The notes under the pieces are model-generated. The model was not told where the DNA came from. It ran no database searches and saw only the letters and a program-made list of their open reading frames with translations. Shown here piece by piece: positions 59,901 to 63,689 of a stretch of 64,000 nucleotides of DNA. This DNA is from Echinarachnius parma (Eukaryota > Echinodermata > Echinoidea > Clypeasteroida > Echinarachniidae). How positions within the stretch are numbered: the first letter of the stretch is position 1; each line of letters opens with the position of its first letter. The translations under genes and the position numbers were made by a program. The DNA lies in the NCBI GenBank assembly GCA_037951105.1, contig JBAMJV010003788.1, positions 310,001-374,000 on the forward strand, written 5' to 3'.

Positions 59901-62900
59901 GAAGCAAGTTCAATTTTTTTTGATGGGGTGTTAATTGCTTGCTTCCATTGTATGTAATGAAAATTAAAAGTTTTTCAACATATATTATCATCTAAATTTC
60001 CAGAAAACATTTCACTAGTAAAATGATGGAAAAGTTAAAAAAAAACTCACCTGCTTTGCAAACATCAATGACTTCATAGCCAATGTTCTCCCCTTCCCTG
60101 TCACAATCTGTCCACACGACCAGCACATCAGCATTCCTTGCCTCTCTCTCTAATGTTCTCTGTAAAATAAATCAAGAAAAAACGATGGTAAAGATTAAGC
60201 TGTTCCTTTCAACAATCGGCTGTATTTACTGATATTAAACTGGTATTTATATCCAATGTTTTCCCCCTTCTCTGTCACAATCTGTCCACACGACCAACAC
60301 ATCGGCATTCCTTGCCTCTCTCTCTCTAATGTTCTCTGCATTAAACAAAAAAAACACACAATAATATTAATAATAATAGTAACAATCCATTTTTATATAA
60401 CCCTTCATGGCTTTATCACAGAAGTCTCAATGTGATTGTAGCATTATTACCTTGTCTTTGGCTCTTTGGCCAAGCTGCCATATGATGGGGTGCTCGAGCA
60501 TTTCAAGGAATACATTCCTGCCAAGTACTTATTACACATGGGTCGAGAGCCGCAAATGTGGATAAAGTGTCTTGCTGAAGGACACACATGCTGTGGTGTA
60601 CGCCTTCAGCTTATAAATAATATACATAATAAGCAGCTCTGCAATATATCTATGACTGACATTCATATCAAATGCCTGTTGCAACCTATCCAAAACTAGA
60701 TGAATCTTCGACTGCGCGCAGTCGAAAATGATGCCTCCGCCATTACGCGATTTATATCAAGCCCAAATCAACATGTACACTGAATTAATTCTGTCAACTC
60801 AATTTTGATGGTACTCTGTCTTTTAGATCTTGACGTATCACAATTATGAGCTATAAGTGACCTTGACCTTTGACCTCATGACCCCTAAAATCTAATCAGT
60901 TCATTGGCTCTTCAAGGAACATACATGTACCAAGTTTGGTCAGAATCCGTCAATCCGTTCTTGAGATAACACGATCACAAGCTATGTTTGCATATATAAT
61001 GAGCTCTGTGACCTTTCACCTTTGACTACATGACCCCAAAATCTAATCAGATCATCGGCTCCCCAAGATACATACATGTACCAAGTTTGGTCGGAATCCG
61101 TCAATCCGTTCTTGAGATAACGCGATCACGAGCTATTTTTGCATATATAATGAGCTCTGTGACCTTTGACCTTTGACCTCATGACCCCAAAATCTGACCA
61201 GATCATCGGCCCCCCAAGATACATACATGTACCAAGTTTGGTCAGAATCCGTCAATCCGTTCTTGAGATAACACGATCACGAGCTATTTTTGCATATATA
61301 ATGAGCTCTGTGACCTTTGACCTTTGACCTCATGACCCCAAAATCTAATCAGATCATCGGCCTCCCAAGATACATACATGACCCAAGTTTGGTGTAAATC
61401 CGTCAATCGGTTCTTGAGATAAGGCGATCACGAGCTATTTTTGCATATATAATGAGCTCTGTGACCTTTGACCTTTGACCTCATGACCCCAAAATCTAGT
61501 CAGATCATCGGCCCCCCAAGATACATACATGACCCAAGTTTGGTGAAAATCCGTCAGTCGGTTCTTGAGATATTTCTTTTATATGTTAATGATTTATCTA
61601 ATACATCTTCCCTATTGTTGTTTGTTCTTTTTGCCGATGACACAAATATTTTTTGCTCTCATAAAAAATTAGAATCTTTGGTAAATGTTTAAAATAATGA
61701 ATTGTTTAAAGTCTCTAATTGGTTTAAATGTAATAAACTCTCTTTAAATATTAACAAAACTAAATGTATGCACTTTAAACATTATAATTCTCATTTAAAG
61801 GATACTGCCCCGATTATTATTGATATTGATAATAATATACAAATTGAACAAATAAAGACATTTAAAGGGGTAGTTTAGTTTTGGTAGAGAGGGTGCTGCA
61901 CATCACAATTTTGTTGTGAGGTAATGAAAAACTGAGTGTCGAATTTGCGAGAACATGCAATTTTAATGGCAGAATAAACTTTATTTGGTCAAAATCGGCC
62001 CAGAAATGGCTGAAATATCAATAAATATATCTGACCCTATAATTATTTGGGGCCCAAATAATTAGCTGAATTTTTCAAATTTTTTTTTAAAATGCTTGCA
62101 CTTTTTCAAAAATTTTCAAAAGCGTTTTTTAATTAGTTGTTGATGATATCTCTATTTAATCATTATTTCAATAAAACATCACATGCATTATTTTGTATGA
62201 AAAATGGTTGAAACCAATGCCTTTTTAGAGAGCGCCCTCTTGAGTTTTAACGGCTCTTTTTTAATGATAACGGGCTTTTTACTTAGTCGTTTGTCATTTT
62301 GTATACCTTTCGAGCATGGTTGAGTTAAAACTATTAGTTTTATAATGTTACTGTCCATATTTGGTTACTAAAGTTGAGCCTTACCAAAACTAAACTACCC
62401 CTTTAAGTTTTTAGGAGTTTTTATTGATGATAATTTAACATGGAATGATCAATTGCATCACGTAATTATGTCCATTTCTAGAAGTGAAGGAATCATCAAT
62501 AAGTTAAAATTTCTTTTGCCACATAAAGCCTTGTTTTTATTGTATAATTCATTAATACTTCCATATTTAGCATATTGTAATATTGTTTGGGCCAATTGTG
62601 GTGCAACCAAACTTGACCCTATTCTTTTATTACAAAAAAGAGCTTTGCGTATTTGTACAGGATCAACGTTCCTTGCCCATACAGACCCCTTATTTTTAAA
62701 GTTAGAAACGTTAAAAATTACTGACGTGCATATTCTCCAAGTTGCAGTATTTATGTTTAAGTACATAAATAAACAACTTCCAATCTCATTCAATAATTAT
62801 TTTTGTTATAATAATATAATTCATTCTTATCCAACTCGTATTTCCGGGAATTTCCACTTGATTAATCCCAAGTTATTAATTACACATAAATCGATTAGAC

Positions 62901-63684
62901 ATCACGGCCCCGATTTATGGAATAATTTACCGAATATAATCAAATCATGCCTGACCCTCTATTCATTTAAAGCAACATTAAAGCGTCACCTTGTATCACT
63001 ATACAGAGTCGTAACTCACTAAACATTGTCACTTATATATAAATGTAAAAATATTTATTTTATTTTTTAGTTAAACCCCAAACTTATTATAACCGGAATT
63101 CTATTTGATTGAATTTCCACTTGCACATGCACTTGCACATGCACTTGCACTGCACCCATCTGATCAAAGTCATGCATATATACTACACAAAAGCATTAGT
63201 TTGTGTCGCTGATTGTCCCTATGAGGCCGCCATCGATTTCAAGCTTACAGCTCATGATAGCGGTCTCCTGCGTTTATGTGCTTTATTTATTACTTCAAAT
63301 TGATAATTATTTGTTGTACTTTTTTAATTATCACTTGTAATTATTTTGTTAATATTTGAAAAACATTTTGTACAATTATGATTATGTATTGTTTTGAAAA
63401 AATGCAGAAATAAAACAAACAAACAAACAAACAAACAAAGGGACGTACGGACGTACGTACGTACGGACGGACGGACAACCCAAAAACATAATGCCTCCAG
63501 CTACTTCGTTGCGGAGGCATAAAAACAGCACATTGGCATGGCCTCTCTTTAAAATGCGCCCTGTAGAAGCAACCAAAAACAAAAATTACATTCAATTACA
63601 GACTTGCAGTACACATAATATTCAGTATTAAGTTGATCCACGTCTTAGTTGATTACCTTTTTATCTCTGTAGTTATCTGGACAC
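26911..63684 (-). CDS. TOP3A: TOP3A (DNA topoisomerase III alpha), 26 exons, N-terminal exons missing
   Basis: Minus-strand exons 63657-63684, 60051-60159, 59471-59522, 56378-56469, 55059-55229, 54387-54487, 53574-53648, 53149-53231, 52501-52598, 51592-51758, 48946-49122, 47539-47617, 46323-46506, 45388-45475, 39431-39497, 38257-38441, 37573-37646, 36360-36454, 35334-35844, 34036-34148, 32236-32557, 30969-31087, 29580-29871, 29032-29177, 28030-28164 and 26911-26942 join in phase into about 1,197 codons. This type IA topoisomerase cuts one DNA strand through a 5'-phosphotyrosine; with BLM and RMI1 it dissolves double Holliday junctions, and an isoform serves mitochondrial DNA. Visible: [18 protein letters not shown], active-site FISYPRTE (Tyr), [19 protein letters not shown] segment, C4 motif CPHC..CMGYPAC, Gly/Arg-rich linker, GRF zinc fingers and [18 protein letters not shown]. 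Human TOP3A is 1001 residues; this one is longer because of the Gly-rich exon and a third GRF finger. The start and about 100 N-terminal residues lie beyond 64000. Confidence 0.93.
27168..27222 (-). pseudogene. Decayed copy of TOP3A terminal exon
   Basis: Matches the real terminal exon and its 3' flank (TCCTGTCCACAGAAGTGATT), but the acceptor AG is changed to CG and GGACACTCTTAG places a stop after three codons. Confidence 0.75.
27729..27786. repeat. 28-base direct duplication
   Basis: GGGAGTTCATATTTTCTGGC..CACTGAAG occurs twice in tandem within an intronic repeat. Confidence 0.85.
28030..28164 (-). CDS. TOP3A: TOP3A exon: RGG tail and first part of CCHC knuckle
   Basis: Reads [20 protein letters not shown] then a G-run and [17 protein letters not shown]. 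Acceptor GTCTTTAG, donor GAAG|GTTAGT, phase 1 at both ends. Matches KKPRKCSLCHQPGHT of human TOP3A. Confidence 0.92.
28416..28590. repeat. Three tandem units of about 60-70 bases
   Basis: Repeated AAAATATTGATTTTCACA + GATAA.AAAGTT.ACCAGT with small differences, in the TOP3A intron between 28164 and 29032. Confidence 0.75.
29032..29177 (-). CDS. TOP3A: TOP3A exon: last GRF zinc finger, second half
   Basis: Reads [40 protein letters not shown] and [19 protein letters not shown]...QC.YFQWADE is a complete GRF motif half. Acceptor ACCTTTTAG, donor AGAG|GTATGC, leaving phase 1. It is the only GRF half-exon in the gene with no visible duplicate. Confidence 0.95.
29580..29871 (-). CDS. TOP3A: TOP3A exon: GRF second half plus start of next GRF
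   Basis: Reads [61 protein letters not shown]. It finishes one GRF finger (FFKC..C.FF.W) and begins the next (CQC). Acceptor TCCCACAAG, donor CAAA|GTAAGC, phase 1 in and 2 out. It is the 3'-most and only intact member of a cluster of four copies. Confidence 0.92.
29872..30510 (-). pseudogene. GRF half-exon graveyard II (three decayed copies)
   Basis: Three head-to-tail copies of the exon starting [15 protein letters not shown]. Ending near 30075: acceptor lost (ACAATG) and a stop replaces the zinc Cys. Ending near 30308: acceptor good, stop at GCCGGATGA. Ending near 30507: acceptor good, frameshift after YENTH. None has a donor. They sit between the intact exon A (30969-31087) and the intact 29580-29871. 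Confidence 0.85.
30969..31087 (-). CDS. TOP3A: TOP3A exon: GRF zinc finger, first half (A)
   Basis: Reads [20 protein letters not shown] then [20 protein letters not shown]. Acceptor CTCTGTAG, donor CAAG|GTAATC, phase 2 in and 1 out. It joins the chimeric exon upstream and 29580-29871 downstream. Confidence 0.9.
31140..31530 (-). pseudogene. Three truncated copies of GRF first-half exon
   Basis: Fragments at about 31148-31227, 31303-31385 and 31449-31524 keep the Gly-rich start and CSCGQDA(LQ) but end where the LTVRKEGPN portion should begin (text 'ACTGCAGGGC' instead), so they have no donor in frame. Each is preceded by the same intron phrase (TATTAGTTTACCAAACCTGG). Confidence 0.8.
32236..32557 (-). 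CDS. TOP3A: TOP3A chimeric exon: GRF second half fused to Gly-rich exon tail
   Basis: Starts [20 protein letters not shown] like the exon at 29580-29871 and continues [30 protein letters not shown], then switches to [23 protein letters not shown], the tail of exon 35334-35844. Acceptor CCCACAAG, donor TCAAG|GTGAAA, open throughout, phase 1 in and 2 out. It therefore splices legally between exons 34036-34148 and 30969-31087 and supplies the second half of an extra GRF finger. The junction lies at a shared GQG(G/N) stretch. Confidence 0.82.
32563..33420 (-). pseudogene. GRF half-exon graveyard I (four decayed copies)
   Basis: Head-to-tail copies ending near 32798, 32998, about 33190 and 33400, each with [15 protein letters not shown] starts. 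They are disabled by GCCGGATGA or GAGGAGACTAAC stops or by frameshifts, and none has a donor. As in graveyard II, the intact member (here 32236-32557) is the 3'-most one. Confidence 0.85.
34036..34148 (-). CDS. TOP3A: TOP3A exon: GRF zinc finger, first half (duplicate A')
   Basis: Reads [20 protein letters not shown] then [18 protein letters not shown]: Cx[13 protein letters not shown], the N-terminal half of a GRF zinc finger. Acceptor ATCTCTGTAG, donor CAAG|GTAATC, phase 2 in and 1 out. The copy at 30969-31087 is the sister exon, with very few differences. Confidence 0.85.
34220..34650 (-). pseudogene. Three truncated copies of GRF first-half exon (second block)
   Basis: Fragments at about 34225-34315, 34386-34476 and 34563-34644 parallel those at 31140-31530, about 3.1 kb away, with the same truncation and the same separating intron text. 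Confidence 0.8.
35334..35844 (-). CDS. TOP3A: TOP3A exon: Gly/Arg-rich low-complexity segment
   Basis: A 511-base exon with acceptor GGTGCTGCAG and donor TCAAG|GTGAAA, phase 1 in and 2 out. In the phase set by its neighbours it reads [20 protein letters not shown] then runs of GGGR/GGGG with [10 protein letters not shown] and [10 protein letters not shown], and ends [38 protein letters not shown]. The Glu-rich and Pro-rich alternatives are other frames. An RGG-like, probably disordered nucleic-acid-binding linker; human TOP3A has only a short spacer here. Confidence 0.88.
36138..36230 (-). pseudogene. Decayed copy of TOP3A exon 36360-36454
   Basis: Retains most of [20 protein letters not shown] but lacks a donor; the sequence runs into CAGGCACATTATATG. 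Confidence 0.75.
36360..36454 (-). CDS. TOP3A: TOP3A exon ([27 protein letters not shown])
   Basis: Completes the second zinc cluster (GCIGGCD; vertebrates CCIGGCDDTLREILDL). Acceptor GTTTTTAG, donor ACAG|GTAATA, phase 2 in and 1 out. A decayed copy lies at 36138-36230. Confidence 0.93.
37274..37566 (+). mobile_element. tRNA-derived SINE inserted at a TOP3A splice donor
   Basis: The head is tRNA-like with A-box TGGCTTAGCGGTTAGAG and B-box GGTTCGAACCC; the body contains CAGTCACTCGGCATTTATAG and GGCGCCGCCTTATGTGCC; the 3' end is (CTTTAA)n. It is flanked by a perfect 11-base target duplication ACTCACTCTTG (37263-37273 and 37567-37577). The right copy contains the exon-intron junction of TOP3A exon 37573-37646. 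Inserted antisense to the gene. Confidence 0.88.
37573..37646 (-). CDS. TOP3A: TOP3A exon ([24 protein letters not shown])
   Basis: Corresponds to CQPxPVYRLKLKFKRGSLPP of vertebrates. Acceptor CCTTTTCAG, donor CAAGA|GTGAGT, leaving phase 2. The donor lies inside the target-site duplication of a SINE (37274-37566), which begins six bases into the intron. Confidence 0.9.
38257..38441 (-). CDS. TOP3A: TOP3A exon: first C4 zinc motif
   Basis: Reads [40 protein letters not shown] and [20 protein letters not shown] then [17 protein letters not shown] is the topoisomerase C4 zinc finger. Acceptor ATTCCTTTAG, donor CAAGAG|GTATAT, leaving phase 0. Confidence 0.95.
38940..39018 (-). pseudogene. Decayed copy of 5' part of TOP3A zinc-motif exon
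   Basis: Shares CCCCACTTACGGACGATT and 'CTGGGGTTGAGACTGG' with 38400-38436, plus the flank AATTGAGGA; the acceptor is lost. Confidence 0.75.
39431..39497 (-). CDS. TOP3A: TOP3A exon ([22 protein letters not shown])
   Basis: Matches the KLDEALAQYFG region after the core. Acceptor CACCTTATAG, donor ACAG|GTAAGA, leaving phase 1. The 5.9-kb intron before it carries a CR1/L2-like LINE. A copy lies at 39785-39846. Confidence 0.88.
39785..39846 (-). pseudogene. Decayed copy of TOP3A exon 39431-39497
   Basis: 'TGACTGAGCAGGCT..GTACTGCTC.GGGCTGT' repeats the parent exon with a short deletion and a changed acceptor. Confidence 0.7.
40639..43478 (-). mobile_element. CR1/L2-like LINE with nearly complete endonuclease-reverse transcriptase ORF
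   Basis: A continuous reading of 864 codons from an internal Met at 43233 to TAA at 40639, open upstream to about 43475 ([20 protein letters not shown]). Endonuclease marks: [22 protein letters not shown]. Reverse transcriptase marks: [39 protein letters not shown] and [11 protein letters not shown] (catalytic YADD). The C-terminal [20 protein letters not shown] and APTLWNSLP are typical of the CR1/L2 group. It is 5' truncated; the 3' region carries a poly-G/C tract (40602-40621). It lies in a TOP3A intron in sense orientation. Confidence 0.9.
44869..45274. mobile_element. TTAA-flanked MITE, 406 bp
   Basis: TTAA at 44865-44868 and 45275-45278; termini AGGGGACC / GGTACCCT. The left 120 bases match, inverted, the right part of 11859-12426 (ATGTTTTGGTAC..GTTGTGTGATAT, GGTTGTGTAATTCATAAACA). 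Confidence 0.6.
45388..45475 (-). CDS. TOP3A: TOP3A exon ([30 protein letters not shown])
   Basis: Corresponds to the end of the catalytic core. Acceptor TTTATTTGCAG, donor GCAAAG|GTATCT, phase 2 in and 0 out. Confidence 0.92.
45963..46075 (-). pseudogene. Decayed copy of 3' half of TOP3A exon 46323-46506
   Basis: Matches [30 protein letters not shown]; it keeps the donor (AAAAG|GTGATT) but has a stop at the GYD position and no acceptor at its 5' edge. Confidence 0.8.
46323..46506 (-). CDS. TOP3A: TOP3A exon ([16 protein letters not shown]...)
   Basis: Completes the [12 protein letters not shown] motif and continues with [40 protein letters not shown] and ESDLKR. Acceptor TTTCTGCAG, donor AAAAG|GTAATT, phase 1 in and 2 out. 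Its 3' half is duplicated at 45963-46075. Confidence 0.95.
47539..47617 (-). CDS. TOP3A: TOP3A exon ([17 protein letters not shown])
   Basis: Reads [20 protein letters not shown] then MDKHGIG, the start of the conserved KHGIGTDATH loop. Acceptor CAATTTTTAG, donor ATTG|GTAAGT, leaving phase 1. Confidence 0.95.
48808..48872 (-). pseudogene. Copy of 3' part of TOP3A exon 48946-49122
   Basis: Matches [16 protein letters not shown] with donor GAG|GTACAA retained; the 5' part is missing. Confidence 0.8.
48946..49122 (-). CDS. TOP3A: TOP3A exon ([22 protein letters not shown]...)
   Basis: Encodes 59 residues including [20 protein letters not shown], conserved with vertebrate TOP3A. Acceptor TTAATTTCAG, donor ATCGAG|GTATAA, phase 0 at both ends, so it could be skipped without a frameshift. 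Its 5' and 3' halves are each duplicated, one on either side (49216-49318, 48808-48872). Confidence 0.95.
49216..49318 (-). pseudogene. Copy of 5' part of TOP3A exon 48946-49122
   Basis: Begins after an intact acceptor (TGTTTCAG) and matches [21 protein letters not shown] then ARD.L; the GATGCCCAAGGC start is altered to GATGCTTATTGGC, which shifts the frame. Confidence 0.8.
49335..50789. mobile_element. Foldback DNA element with inverted arms of about 380 bases
   Basis: Ends GACCGGCAGCTCAGAGG / CCTCTGAGCTGCCGGTC, flanked by TA on both sides (49333-49334, 50790-50791). The arms (49335-49716, about 50405-50789) are nearly identical in inverse orientation. The 690-base centre contains a poly-G run (49913-49939). 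Each arm holds the same open reading ([20 protein letters not shown].. [20 protein letters not shown]), with no recognised family. Confidence 0.85.
50818..50970. repeat. (GA)n and (GATGGT)n low-complexity stretch
   Basis: Purine-rich AGAGAGGGAGAGAGAAAGAG followed by GATGGTGATGGTGATGATAA-type repeats. Confidence 0.85.
51357..51440 (-). pseudogene. Copy of 3' half of TOP3A exon 51592-51758, donor retained
   Basis: Reads [20 protein letters not shown] then HFLACCSQ with donor TCACAG|GTAAGT; only a few differences from the parent, so the duplication is recent. The 5' edge is TCACCAAG|TACAATGG, which could act as a weak acceptor. Confidence 0.8.
51592..51758 (-). CDS. TOP3A: TOP3A exon ([12 protein letters not shown])
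   Basis: Reads [40 protein letters not shown] and [16 protein letters not shown]. The [10 protein letters not shown] motif lies near the catalytic site in type IA enzymes. Acceptor TTTCTCCAG, donor TCGCAG|GTGAGT, leaving phase 0. Its 3' half is duplicated at 51357-51440. Confidence 0.96.
52501..52598 (-). CDS. TOP3A: TOP3A exon with active-site tyrosine
   Basis: Reads [20 protein letters not shown] then [13 protein letters not shown]. The Tyr in FISYPRTE is the nucleophile that forms the covalent DNA intermediate. Acceptor TTTGTATAG, donor GGAG|GTAAGC, phase 2 in and 1 out. Confidence 0.96.
52769..52815 (-). pseudogene. Decayed copy of middle of TOP3A exon 53149-53231
   Basis: Reads [14 protein letters not shown], then diverges; no splice sites. 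Confidence 0.75.
53149..53231 (-). CDS. TOP3A: TOP3A exon ([28 protein letters not shown])
   Basis: Encodes the helix leading into the active site. Acceptor CTCCAAG, donor CAGGG|GTGAGC, phase 0 in and 2 out. A decayed copy of its middle lies at 52769-52815. Confidence 0.93.
53315..53546. repeat. (CAC/CAT)n trinucleotide repeat
   Basis: A 230-base run of CAC/ACC with CAT and CCT interruptions, in the TOP3A intron 80 bases from exon 53149-53231. The Val/Met-rich reading is an artefact. Confidence 0.92.
53574..53648 (-). CDS. TOP3A: TOP3A exon ([16 protein letters not shown])
   Basis: Reads [20 protein letters not shown] then PLDTV. The sequence ACAGTGGTTTGT offers two possible donors three bases apart: GTTTGT keeps the final Val seen in other TOP3A proteins and is preferred, while GTGGTT would drop it; both keep the frame. 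Confidence 0.88.
53831..53987. mobile_element. MITE with palindromic arms
   Basis: Arms GGGCCCTGTTGCAGAAAGAG + ATACAATCGATTGTA and the mirrored TACAATCGATTGTATCTC + TTTCTGCAACGGGACCC, about 157 bases in all, with internal AATTAATTGTAAGTCAGA / TCTGACTTACAATCAATTGT. Confidence 0.85.
54387..54487 (-). CDS. TOP3A: TOP3A exon ([20 protein letters not shown])
   Basis: Reads [20 protein letters not shown] then [14 protein letters not shown]; FxWKRHRLF is a family signature. Acceptor TTTTTACAG, donor AAAGAG|GTAAGT, leaving phase 0. Confidence 0.94.
55059..55229 (-). CDS. TOP3A: TOP3A exon ([10 protein letters not shown]...[14 protein letters not shown])
   Basis: Reads [40 protein letters not shown] and [17 protein letters not shown], nearly identical to vertebrate TOP3A. 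Acceptor AAACACAG, donor AAAG|GTATGT, phase 1 at both ends. A 5' fragment is duplicated at 55365-55412. Confidence 0.95.
55365..55412 (-). pseudogene. Copy of 5' part of TOP3A exon 55059-55229
   Basis: Matches the [12 protein letters not shown] coding stretch (CTTCTGCAATCGCAACGTCT), with the acceptor region similar (TAATACAG) but two extra bases before the coding part. Confidence 0.75.
55715..56070 (+). pseudogene. LINE fragment (reverse-transcriptase C-terminal region)
   Basis: Reads [53 protein letters not shown] then, after a frameshift near 55910, [20 protein letters not shown] and [26 protein letters not shown] and YFGH..R are typical of the C-terminus of RTE/L1-like LINE polymerases. 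A dead fragment in a TOP3A intron. Confidence 0.75.
56378..56469 (-). CDS. TOP3A: TOP3A exon ([16 protein letters not shown])
   Basis: Reads [20 protein letters not shown] then [12 protein letters not shown]; the VDVRQ.LDLRIG helix is strongly conserved in topoisomerase III. Acceptor TTTCTCCAG, donor GATAG|GTAAAT, phase 2 in and 1 out. Confidence 0.94.
57492..58126. mobile_element. TTAA-flanked foldback element with arms of about 220 bases
   Basis: TTAA at 57488-57491 and 58127-58130. Arms 57492-57710 and 57915-58126 are inverted copies (GCAAACTAAACGCATGTTA..TCTATT / mirrored 'AGAAGTCAACATGCATTTGG', and GTTGACCTGTTGTGACATCA / mirrored TGATGTCACAACAGGTCAAC). Confidence 0.8.
58222..59371 (-). 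mobile_element. TTAA-flanked MITE (AGGGGTAGTT family) carrying a 607-bp insertion
   Basis: TTAA at 58218-58221 and 59372-59375. Termini and interior match 18056-18570 and 61866-62402 in reverse orientation. The extra length is a block at 58380-58986 flanked by ATTAAAAC (58372-58379 and 58987-58994), a sequence present once in the other copies. Confidence 0.85.
58380..58986. mobile_element. 607-bp insertion with 8-base target duplication
   Basis: Flanked by perfect ATTAAAAC copies; 8-base duplications are typical of hAT-type and some other DNA transposons. Begins CACAGATATAC and ends GGGGGGGCCTG. Rich in TTACGCG/GCGCA words. No coding capacity and no clear inverted ends, so the family is uncertain. 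Confidence 0.65.
59471..59522 (-). CDS. TOP3A: TOP3A exon ([17 protein letters not shown])
   Basis: A 52-base exon with the conserved ARFSEITP strand. Acceptor CATCTAACAG, donor CCACA|GTGAGT, phase 1 in and 2 out. Confidence 0.93.
60051..60159 (-). CDS. TOP3A: TOP3A exon: TOPRIM catalytic core
   Basis: Reads [20 protein letters not shown] then [16 protein letters not shown]. DxD plus REGEN is the Mg2+-binding TOPRIM motif of type IA topoisomerases. The acceptor is TTTTACAG and the donor GCAG|GTGAGT, leaving phase 1. A frameshifted copy lies 90 bases away at 60249-60338. Confidence 0.95.
60249..60338 (-). pseudogene. Frameshifted copy of the TOPRIM exon of TOP3A
   Basis: Nearly identical to 60073-60159 ([15 protein letters not shown] portion) with its own AG acceptor (TTTAATGCAG), but two extra bases in the GA-repeat shift the frame and the 3' end diverges before the donor. 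Confidence 0.85.
60466..60690. repeat. Unclassified, probably dispersed repeat
   Basis: Contains GGGGTGCTCGAGCATTTCAA, 'CCTGCCAAGTACTTATTAC' and 'GTCTTGCTGAAGGACACAC'. These phrases resemble a repeat common in marine-invertebrate genomes (from memory, unverified). The 77-codon reading is not supported as a gene. Confidence 0.4.
61572..63438 (+). mobile_element. 5'-truncated CR1-like LINE, interrupted by a MITE
   Basis: Starts within the reverse transcriptase ([20 protein letters not shown] then [13 protein letters not shown], catalytic FADD), has a stop after LVNV, and continues to IEQIKTFK where a TTAA MITE (61866-62402) splits it. It then reads [16 protein letters not shown].. (189 codons to 63022: [48 protein letters not shown]). 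The 3' tail ends in (AAAC)n. Dead copy, sense on plus. Confidence 0.88.
61866..62402 (+). mobile_element. TTAA-flanked MITE (AGGGGTAGTT family) inside a LINE ORF, 537 bp
   Basis: The host LINE reading ACA TTT AAG TTT TTA is broken exactly at TTAA, which is present on both sides (61862-61865, 62403-62406). Terminal inverted repeats AGGGGTAGTTTAGTTTTGGT / ACCAAAACTAAACTACCCCT. This proves both the element boundaries and the 4-base TTAA target duplication. Confidence 0.93.
63657..63684 (-). CDS. TOP3A: TOP3A 28-base microexon
   Basis: Reads (x)CPDNYRDKK, matching the family's YCPENFVDIKK just before TLERE. The acceptor is GGGCTTTAAG and the donor AAAAAG|GTAATC. It joins the next exon as ..RDKK|RTLERE in phase 0. 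The match is short, hence moderate confidence, but the position, strand, phase and splice sites all agree. Confidence 0.65.
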
Positions 63685-63689
63685 CTTAA

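Larger units (their letters stand above)
60699..63521. repeat. 151-bp-repeat element, copy B, split by a LINE
   Basis: Same 5' palindrome and ATGCCTCCGCC start as 7427-8570; units with CAGATCATCGG at 61048, 61199, 61350 and 61501 (exact 151-base spacing). The (GGAC)n/GTTGCGGAGGCATAA end reappears at 63442-63521 after a LINE insertion at 61572-63438. Confidence 0.85.

Noticed and set aside
60466-60699. 77-codon reading [20 protein letters not shown]
   Set aside because: Sequence phrases look like a dispersed repeat; no exon structure.
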